DNA of 64,000 nucleotides from Petunia secreta. Lineage: Eukaryota > Streptophyta > Magnoliopsida > Solanales > Solanaceae. The stretch covers positions 301,049-365,048 of the forward strand of contig JARKIP010000198.1 in the NCBI GenBank assembly GCA_029990175.1, read 5' to 3'. This document shows positions 50,388 to 58,157 of this stretch, piece by piece. The translations under genes were made by a program, and so were the position numbers. Below the pieces are notes generated by a model. That model searched no databases and was not told the origin of the DNA. It saw nothing but the letters and a program-made list of their open reading frames with translations. Each line of letters begins with the position of its first letter. Position 1 is the first letter of the stretch.

Positions 50388-53300
50388 ATGTCGGATGTTT
50401 GTGGAGATTATGGCTCATGTGGGGATGATGCGAGTTGTTATGACTCGTATGGTGATGATGGAGACTATGGTTCCTACGAGGGTGAAGATGGCCATTACTA
50501 TAATGATGGAAACCATGGCTCCTATGATGATGAAGCGGTTCACTATGGTGATCGAGAGGTTGATGACGACTATGAAGCTCATGAAGATGAATTTGATGAA
50601 TCTAATGCTTCTAGTCAAGAACCCGAGGATGGTGACGCTTCAAGGTACATTGATCCTACTTACTCTACTTGTGATGAATTAGAGCATGATAGTGACCTAG
50701 ATAGAGTTGATGACGATGTTGAATATATGGGTTATTCTTATGCATCTTCTCTTAGTGTTGCTAATGGAGTACAAGGGAGTAGTAGAGGACCTTCCATTAG
50801 TATGGGAGGTGGTGGTGGTTGTTCCATAGGGAAGGAGAAGCTTGCATCTTCTAGGCACGCTAAGCGACCTAATGCTTCTAATTCCCATGTGGAGGTTGGT
50901 TTGAGAGATGGTGTTGCTTTTGCTACAACGGGGTTATATGCCGTGAAGGGCGTGGATGGTTGTAGTAGGAGTAGTACTATGGGCTATGGAACCAAGGCGA
51001 GAGGCACTTATGGGTTCCATGGCAAGGATCCTTCCTCGACTTCCAACAACATTTCTAATGTTGGGAGAGTGACGGGAAGTGGAGATAGACCTAGTGGTGT
51101 TGCCACTAGTGGAGGAATAAGGAAGACCCAAGTAGATGGTGATGACACTTGTGGGCGTCCAAATTCTCATTTGGGTGCCAATGTGCAAGACTTGGGTAGA
51201 CGTAGGTTCGTTGTTGAGGTAGATGGTATTGGGGGATACTTGCTCAAAATTGGTGGTACCGATGCCAATTGTATTAGCACCTCTTTGGTTGATAGGCTTA
51301 GGATACCATGCCACAAGCTAGAGCATCCTTATGAGTATGATGGAGTGTGGGTTTCTAAGGAGGCTCGGGTACTCATATCTCATGGGAGTTATAAATGCTA
51401 TGTGTGGTGTGACGTGTATCCCATGCGTCATATTGATGTGTGGATAGGGGACCGGTGGTTGGAGGGGAAGAGGGTGCAATATAGTGCGGTGAAGGGTGCA
51501 TATCTTGTGGGCGTAGGGCAAAGAGTTTATGACTTTGTGCCTTACCGGGCGAAGAGCCAAGTGCCTACTAGTGCGCCTTCTTTGGCTAGGCAAAGAAGCA
51601 AGGAGCAAGAACTTCATTCCATGGTTGACAATGTGCAAACAAGAAGTCCTACAAACACAAGCAATGGTGGGACATGTGCTAGAAAAGGGTTGATAGACAT
51701 CAACAAGGTGAACCCGAAACCACAAGTTTCAATTCCAAGTGGTTCACCAACGAAGAAGAAGGAGACGTCAAGTGATGAGTCTCCTAGTCCTAGATTCCGG
51801 GTTGACGTGAAGAGTCCACCTACTCCGGCTATGGGTATTCTTGGGCCTCGTCCCAATTCACCCGAATTTGAGAGACAAAAGATAGAGAGGAGTAAGGGAG
51901 CGACCGGTGACAACTCTCGAGTGGAAAAAGGAGAGGTTGTGATGAGTGATGTGAGTGGGTTGTCACCACCCGAATCTACACCCGACCTTGAAAAAAAAAT
52001 GAGGGAAAAGAAAGAGGGAAAAAGAAAAATTGAGAGTGAGGGCACCCCTTATTCTAACCTTAACCCTTTATCTTTTTCTTCTATTTGTTTGAATTCTTGT
52101 GTAGGGATTCTTGGAGGCAAACCGATGGAGCCTCAACCATGTTCCGGGATTGAAAGACAAGGTGAAGGAGATGCCGAATGTGAGCTACAAGGTGAAGACG
52201 TTCTTGACACTTCAAAGGTATGTGTTGGTTCTTCCTCCCTTGAGCATGCTACTTCCTTGTCTTGTGATGTTGTTAGTGAGGACCCTAGACTAGTTGATGA
52301 TTTGCATGACTATAATGTGTTTGCAACTAGTGTAGAGCCTTTGGGTCAACTTGTGTGTGAAAATGAACCACTAGTTGAGAGGGTCGAAAAGCCACATCAT
52401 GATGTGAGCTCGATTTTCATTGAACCTCTCTTTAGTGAAGATGTCGTAGTTGACCTTGTTTGTGAACCTTGTTATGACACCCCACCTATATTTGATAAAG
52501 GAGAAGATGACTTGCATGATTATCCTAATCTTCCCTTTGATTGCTTAGTTGTTAGTGGTGGTCCCTTGTGTCATAGTGAGGGTGGATTTGACCTTGAGGA
52601 GTCTCTTGAATGTGAGATGGATCGATTTATCTTCGATGACTCCTCGAGTGAGAGTGAAAGACCTAGTCTTGATGATATGCTTTTGTGTAACCATGAATTT
52701 GAGGTGCATGCCTTTACATTTCTATTGTTTGAAGGTAATCTCATTTGTGGTGGTGAATTGTATCGGACTAGGGTCGGTAGTAGAGTCGAACCTCCATGGT
52801 TTGTCAAGTTAGGCTCTATGGATGATCCAACATTTGGAACTCCGAGTGAGGAGAGTGGTCTTGGTGTTGGTCGTGTTGACCTATCTTCTAGTAGTCCAAA
52901 CCTTCGTTGTGTGGACTATGATGATGAAGGACCTATTTTGGAGACCTTCCTTTGGAGTTTGCCCAATAAGGAGGATTATCTTGGGGTTAATTTGGGAGGT
53001 GAGGAGGTATCTCTCGGTGTGTGTAAGAATGCTCTTAAGAAGGGGAGTGGAGTAGTTGATGTTAGTTGTGAATTGAACTATTTTACTTACTCCATCCCAT
53101 ATATTGAGCACACCTTGAGTGATGGACATACCAAAGCCAATGTGTCACAATGTGATAAACTTGATTTGAAGGCTTGGTATGTTGATGGTAAGATTAGGGA
53201 TCATAGGACATTTGATTGCTATATGTTGCGTGACTTTGATCTCTTTGCTTATTTTGAAATTGGGTGCTTGTTCTTGTCGAGCCAAGACCTTGTTGTCTCC

Positions 53301-53390
53301 TCTGGGGACATACGCTTTTTAATTGGCATTGATGCTTGGCTTTATCACAAGAGTGTGTTTTCAACACTACTTGCACTAATTTCTTGTTAA
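50388..53390 (+). CDS. U2 protein, 1000 residues, function unknown, with degenerate retropepsin-like region
   Basis: I take the ATG at 50388 (MSDVCGDYGSCGDD), which matches the U1 start. The protein is colinear with U1 throughout: acidic Asp/Tyr/Gly N-terminus (1-100), Ser/Gly-rich segment, protease-like region (about 270-375, with IGGTDAN at 288-294 where an active retropepsin has DSG, and VWIGDRWLEG in place of LLLGRPW), a Pro/Ser/Lys-rich linker (SPRFRVDVKSPPTPAMGI), and an acidic C-terminal half with repeated Cys (VCEPCYDTPPIFDKGED, LLCNHEFEVHAFTFLLF) ending IGIDAWLYHKSVFSTLLAL. No signal peptide, zinc knuckle or polymerase motifs. Most differences from U1 are conservative or small indels. 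Possible roles (inference only): a Gag-like structural or packaging protein, or a regulator. It could also be a captured host sequence fused to a protease relic. Confidence 0.86.
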   Translation: MSDVCGDYGSCGDDASCYDSYGDDGDYGSYEGEDGHYYNDGNHGSYDDEAVHYGDREVDDDYEAHEDEFDESNASSQEPEDGDASRYIDPTYSTCDELEHDSDLDRVDDDVEYMGYSYASSLSVANGVQGSSRGPSISMGGGGGCSIGKEKLASSRHAKRPNASNSHVEVGLRDGVAFATTGLYAVKGVDGCSRSSTMGYGTKARGTYGFHGKDPSSTSNNISNVGRVTGSGDRPSGVATSGGIRKTQVDGDDTCGRPNSHLGANVQDLGRRRFVVEVDGIGGYLLKIGGTDANCISTSLVDRLRIPCHKLEHPYEYDGVWVSKEARVLISHGSYKCYVWCDVYPMRHIDVWIGDRWLEGKRVQYSAVKGAYLVGVGQRVYDFVPYRAKSQVPTSAPSLARQRSKEQELHSMVDNVQTRSPTNTSNGGTCARKGLIDINKVNPKPQVSIPSGSPTKKKETSSDESPSPRFRVDVKSPPTPAMGILGPRPNSPEFERQKIERSKGATGDNSRVEKGEVVMSDVSGLSPPESTPDLEKKMREKKEGKRKIESEGTPYSNLNPLSFSSICLNSCVGILGGKPMEPQPCSGIERQGEGDAECELQGEDVLDTSKVCVGSSSLEHATSLSCDVVSEDPRLVDDLHDYNVFATSVEPLGQLVCENEPLVERVEKPHHDVSSIFIEPLFSEDVVVDLVCEPCYDTPPIFDKGEDDLHDYPNLPFDCLVVSGGPLCHSEGGFDLEESLECEMDRFIFDDSSSESERPSLDDMLLCNHEFEVHAFTFLLFEGNLICGGELYRTRVGSRVEPPWFVKLGSMDDPTFGTPSEESGLGVGRVDLSSSSPNLRCVDYDDEGPILETFLWSLPNKEDYLGVNLGGEEVSLGVCKNALKKGSGVVDVSCELNYFTYSIPYIEHTLSDGHTKANVSQCDKLDLKAWYVDGKIRDHRTFDCYMLRDFDLFAYFEIGCLFLSSQDLVVSSGDIRFLIGIDAWLYHKSVFSTLLALISC

Positions 53391-53478
53391 GCTAACCTAC
53401 TTGTGAAGTAGGAAATTTTGGTTGTGCTTGCTTTGATTGTAGGTTTTGATGGTTCGATTTCGAGGACGAAATCCTTTC

Positions 53479-53491
53479 AAGAAGGGGAGGA
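53479..53491 (+). promoter_or_regulatory. U2 polypurine tract
   Basis: AAGAAGGGGAGGA, preceded by ATTTCGAGGACGAAATC. Both are shared with the CRM-like pol terminus. Confidence 0.92.
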
Positions 53492-54323
53492 TGATGCCGG
53501 GTAAATTGGCCTAAACAACAACCATCAAGAACCAAGCTTGAAGAGCACAATGAACACAAGGAAAGGGCTCCGGAAACGTCTTGAAGATCATGCATTGGAG
53601 CGCCGAGGAAGGAGGAGCACATAGGCACCAAAGGAGAGGCTCGGGGGGGCACATTTTGAGCTATTCCAAGAACCCCCAGGAAGAGGCGGACCGCCTACTC
53701 AAAGGGGCGGACCGCCTAGTTGAAGTTGAGCCTCTGGATTTTGTGGCGCCTGAAAAAGGGGCGGACCGCCTCTGTTGGAGCTTGGGCCGCCCACTCTGCA
53801 GTGGAGAGAAGTGGGCGGACCGCCTACTCCCACTAGGCGGGGCGCCTGGTTGTTTTGCTTGGACGGGAATTTCATGTATAATTCCTATTTTGGCCCTACG
53901 AGGCTTGTAATGCTTTTATGACATTTGAGGGCTTTTTAGTCATTTCACAAGGGGTTAGGAAAAACTATAAATACACCCCTTAGCCATTTTCTTCATTAGT
54001 TTTACATTGTATGAACATTTGAGAAGAGAGAATTAGAGAAGAGGCCGAGCCCTTCTAGTCCGAAGCCCGAGGCTTCATGTATCTCGTTAACTTGGAACCT
54101 ATGGCGATCGACACCTAGTTTGATTCCATTGTAAGGTTCGAGTTTCATTTCTCCCTTTTTGGATTATTAATTCATGTCTTGAATTCATTAATCCGTTCTT
54201 TCTTCTCGTTTCTTGACTCCCCAATCCTTGTTTCCCGATATCTTTGATATCACCTATCTAGTTATTTATCGCTTCCGCATATTTGTGTCGTTGTTTAGCT
54301 TCCGCGTATTTTGCCCTGCATCA
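53492..54323 (+). repeat. U2 3' LTR (832 bp)
   Basis: Same length as the 5' LTR; one substitution seen (GGAAACG against GAAAACG near 53572). Array at 53683-53848. Confidence 0.95.
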
Positions 54324-54328
54324 GTCAT

Positions 54329-55704
54329 GCTTATGACTTTGCTATTTTATTGAATAAAAAAAAGGTACTGATTACATTGCAATTTTTATTTACGAGAATC
54401 GATAAAATTTGACCACCAGAAGTATTTTAATTTGTTTCCGGTAAAGAATCTAGTTATTCTTTTAATTCAATAGTTTATGTAATAATTTGAAAGATGGTCT
54501 GCCAACTTTTTCTTATAATATTTGTCTGTATAATTTGTCATAATCAACTGTTGGTTTAATGAGATGGTAGTTGAAGTTGAGAGTGACAAAGGATAAGGAT
54601 CGATTAATTTATTAGGACTCTGCACTTTTAGCTTATCAAACGACACAGTAAAGACTCTGCAGCTGTACCAGAAAAAAAGGAGATAAGCATGGTTATTATG
54701 TTTACATGTGCAACTGCTTATTCCAATATGAGAACCATTGTTATTGAATTTTATGTATGAAATATATGATTTATGTAAATTATATATTGACAAATTATTT
54801 GGAATAAATAGAGGATAGCTATGTTTAACTTCAGTCAATCTTTTTTTGTAATAGTGGAAAATATACTTCCTGTACAAGTGAGACTAATGGTTGAAATTCT
54901 AGTATTGGATCTTAAGTTCATAGCTAAAAAAATCAGTTGGGTAAAGTGATGCAGAATACCAATGCAAGAACAAGCAGACGCATAGTTCATATCACAGTTA
55001 TGTATACTGTCTACAATTTTATGCCTTTCCCAAGTTGTGAATATTGTTTTTTTTACTTGGTTCCTGCACTAAGTATCAGTTTTTGCTACATATATTCTGT
55101 AACTTGCACTTAATTTCTCAGTTGCTGCACCATATTATTCAGTATTTTGCAAGATTCTCACACGTTCTACACATATTTTTGAGTCATCGCATGTGTTTGA
55201 AACAATGCAACCTAATCCTCGTACTAATTTTAACTCCTTCCCCTTCTCTTTTGTCTTTCCCATGGAAATAAGCAAAGAATGTACTCTTCTAGTGTTCTCA
55301 CCAACATATTCTTGTCTAATTTGAATATCGTTTTATTTTCAGGAACAAGATTTTATCAATGGGAAATTGCTGACAAGGGAGGAGTTTGAAGATTTTTCTT
55401 GCTCCTTTTCTTTTCATGTTTAAATATGATAACATGAATTATGTTGTTTATTTTTATATTATGACGTTTAAGTAGCAATAAGTGTTTTCTTTCAAATGCC
55501 TTTGGTGTTACATTTGTCTGCATAATGAAGTATTTTTATACTGTTGGACGGCTAATAGTAACATATATTTTCTTTTATTTTTTTAAAAAACTAAAATATT
55601 TTTTGTGGTGACCAATGATCGCCACTGATGCTACATTGCAAAGGTGTCATAGCTTTTGTAGCGATTACAGCTACCACTAAAAGTGATTTTCAGTGGCGAC
55701 CTTC
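54329..55704 (+). mobile_element. CACTA transposon, right part
   Basis: AT-rich sequence between U2 and U3. A candidate terminal exon with an acceptor site lies at 55343-55423. From about 55600 the sequence returns to GTGGTGACC, TCGCCACTG and AGTGGCGACC subterminal words in inverted arrangement relative to the left end. The terminal CTTGTAGTG is not reached because U3 inserted at 55705. No transposase. Confidence 0.68.
55343..55423 (+). other. Exon-like segment inside the CACTA element
   Basis: TTTTATTTTCAG, a good plant 3' splice site, is followed by an open frame EQDFINGKLLTREEFEDFSC... of 26 codons ending in TAA. It could be the last exon of a captured host gene fragment. Weak evidence: short, no recognised homologue. 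Confidence 0.3.
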
Positions 55705-56450
55705 TGATGAGACCCAAATAGGCGGAAGCAATTAACAAGAATGCGGAAGCGACAATCACAAGATAACTAGAAAGTAAGGGACGGGGAAGAACAGAAATAG
55801 AAGAAAAGAATGGATAAACGATTCAAACCATGAATTGAATACCCGAGAGAGGAAGGGAAACTCGAACCATACAAGAATTCGTACTAGTGACGAATCTCCA
55901 TAGGTTCCAAGCAAGAGATAATCCGAAGCTTCAAGCTTCTACAAAGAAGAAGGCCTTGCCTCTCTTTCTCTATGTCTATTCTTCAAATCTCAACAAGCTA
56001 AGGAATAAGACTAGCTATCTAGCTATTTATAGATGTTTTTAGACACTAAGTAAAAGGTCTAAAGTGCCCACACTTAGGCTTAGGAATAAAAGACCACGTA
56101 GGGTCAAAACAGTAAAAGCCTAATAAATCTGCGCACTGGGAGGGGCGCCTGAAGCTGGGAGGGGCGCCTGGCTTGTGCTGAGTCTGGGCGGGGCGCCTGG
56201 GGGTAGGTGGGGCGCCTGGGGTAGGCGGGGTGCCTGGGCTGGGGCCTAGGCAGGCGGGGCGCCTGTGCACCATTTTAATCCTTAGGCAGTGAGCTTTCCA
56301 GGCGGGGCGCCTGGGCTAGGCGGGGCGCCTCAGCCTGGTTCTTCCGGAACGGCTTCAATTCATCTCCGATGCTCTTGACCTCTCGTCCTTTGCATCCTCC
56401 AACCCCGGCTCTTGATGGTAAGTGCCTTAGGCTCGATTTGCCCTGCATCA
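55705..56450 (-). repeat. U3 3' LTR (746 bp)
   Basis: On the minus strand it begins TGATGCAGGGC and ends GGGTCTCATCA. The ends and layout match U1 and U2, but the body is diverged. Preceded by CCTTC (55700-55704), a possible target duplication. Palindrome array at 56140-56330. Confidence 0.88.
56140..56330 (-). promoter_or_regulatory. GC quasi-palindrome array in the U3 LTR
   Basis: About eight units of GGCGGGGCGCC type with small variants (GGTGGGGCGCC, GGCGGGGTGCC, GGAGGGGCGCC). This third variant differs from both the U1 and U2 variants. Confidence 0.8.
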
Positions 56451-56463
56451 TCCTCCCCTTCTT
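56451..56463 (-). promoter_or_regulatory. U3 polypurine tract
   Basis: Minus-strand AAGAAGGGGAGGA next to the LTR, preceded by ATTTCGAGGACGAAATCC. Confidence 0.9.
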
Positions 56464-58157
56464 AAAAGGATTTCGTCCTCGAAATCAAACCATCAAGACC
56501 TACATCCAAAGACAAGCACATCCAAAAGCTCCTACTACAAGAGTAGGTTAGTGCAAGTAGTGTGGAAAACACACTCTTATGGTATAGCCAAGCATCAATA
56601 ACGATGATAAAGCACATGTTTCCAAAGAAAACAACAAGTACTTGGCCTCCCCAATGGGTACACTCAACAAATGATTCATCAAGGAGATCAATAGGATAGA
56701 GAATATGCAAGATCAAGCCATTAAAATTCCTATGATCCCTAAGCCAAATAAAAACACACCAAAACTTCCCACTACAAGAGTAGGAAAGTCCAACAAGAGT
56801 GAATACAAGTGATGTGAAAATAACACTTTTGTGGTAGAGCCAAGTATCAATGCTAATCAAAAGGCTTATGTCTCCGAAAGAAACAACAAGTTCTTGGCTC
56901 AACAACGACAAGTACTCACTACCATAACAAGCAAAGAGATCAATAAGATAAGGAACCCGCAAGATTAAACAACTAAGTTCCTTAGGACCTCCAAGCTTAT
57001 GGTCATCACATCGAGCTTTGGCATGCTCAACACCCAATGTGTGATTGACGTGGGGGGTGGAGTAAACAAAATAGTTCAATCGGCAACTAATATCAAATAC
57101 TCCACTCCCCTTCTTGGAAGCACTCTTACACACACCAAGAGTGACTTCCTCATCCTCAAACCCACCTCTAAGACAATCTCTCTCACTAGACAAACTATCA
57201 AGGAAGGCTTCCATAGTGGCTTCTTCATCATTGTAATCCACACAATCAAGATTAGGACTACTAGAAGACGGACCAACACAATCAATTCCAAGGCCATTCG
57301 TCTCACTTGAAGTTTCAAACAATGGATTGTCTATAGAGTTAAACCTATCAAACCATGGAGGGTCAATTTCACACTCTTCATACACACTTGAGGAGTCATC
57401 AAAAATAAGCCTATCCATCCCATCCACTAGGGACTCCTCAAGGTCATTACCATCCTCACCACAACACATAGGTCCACCAAAGATAAGCATATCAATAAGG
57501 GCATGATCACCCAACTCATCGTCCCCTTTATCAAAAATTGGTGGTGTGTCATAACAAGGTCCACAATCATGGTCAACTACAATATCTTCACTACGGAGAG
57601 GTTCAATGAAAATCGAGCTCACATCATGATGTGGCTTATCATTCCTCTCAACTAGTGGTTCACATTCACACACAAGTTGACCCAAAGATTCTACACTAGT
57701 TGTATCCACATTATAATCACATATATCATCAACTAGTATAGAGGTTTCACAAAAACTCTCACATGACAAGGAAGTATCATGCTCAAGGGGAGAACTATCA
57801 CTTACCTTTGAGTGGCCATCTTGCTCACTCATTGCACTTGAACTATCATGGCTAGTTCCTCCACTTTGAAGCTCACATTGAAGATCTTCTCCACCTTGTC
57901 CTTCCATCTTGGAAGATGATTGAGGCTCCATTGGCTCGCCTCCAAGAGTACCTACACAAGAATTCACACAAGTAGAAGAAAAAGATAAAGGGTTAAGGTT
58001 AGAGCAAGGGGTGTCCTCACTTTTTACAATTCTTTTTCCCTCTTTCTTTTCCCTCATTTTCTTTTCAAGGTCGGGTGTAGATTCGGGTGGTGACATCCCA
58101 CTCACATCACTCAACACATCCTCTCCTTTTTCCACTCGAGGAATGTCACCGGTCACT
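56462..58157 (-). CDS. U3 protein, C-terminal 565 residues, 5' end lost to TAT2
   Basis: The open frame enters from the TAT2 junction and matches the U1/U2 protein from GDIPRVEKGEDVLSDVSG on. Conserved landmarks are ESTPDLEKKMREKKEGK, HHDVSSIFIEPL, CYDTPPIFDKGDDEL, LGVCKSASKKGSGVFDISC and IDAWLYHKSVFSTLLAL. The segment that holds HAFTFLLFEGN in U1/U2 is missing. The hydrophobic C-terminal unit is duplicated (IDTWLYHKSV and again IDAWLYHKSV). The frame continues past the usual stop to GLISRTKSF, the same residues that end CRM pol (GLISRTKSSQEGEDD). No internal stop over 565 codons despite clear divergence. The protein here has no valid start. Confidence 0.85.
56508..57010 (-). repeat. Diverged tandem duplication of about 250 bp in the U3 ORF
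   Basis: The phrase CTACTACAAGAGTAGG...GTGTGGAAAACACACTCTTATGG-like at about 56530-56585 recurs at about 56770-56835 with substitutions. GCCAAGCATCAATAACG (56590s) pairs with GCCAAGTATCAATGCTA (56840s). Spacing is close to 250 bases and both units stay in frame. Confidence 0.7.

Larger units (their letters stand above)
48593..54323 (+). mobile_element. U2: non-autonomous LTR element with one long unknown ORF
   Basis: Two 832-bp LTRs (48593-49424 and 53492-54323) that differ at one visible position, perfect target duplication GTCAT (48588-48592 and 54324-54328), initiator-Met PBS and PPT. Inserted in the CACTA element. Same organisation as U1 and in opposite orientation. It codes for the same type of protein and no replication enzymes. 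Confidence 0.94.
55705..58157 (-). mobile_element. U3: third U-family element, 3' part
   Basis: Minus-strand 3' LTR (55705-56450), PPT and the C-terminal 565 codons of the U protein. Cut at 58157 by TAT2, at a point where U1 continues with CCCTTACTCC; the probable TAT2 target duplication is TCACT. The 5' part should lie beyond TAT2. It is more divergent from U1 and U2 than they are from each other. Confidence 0.9.
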
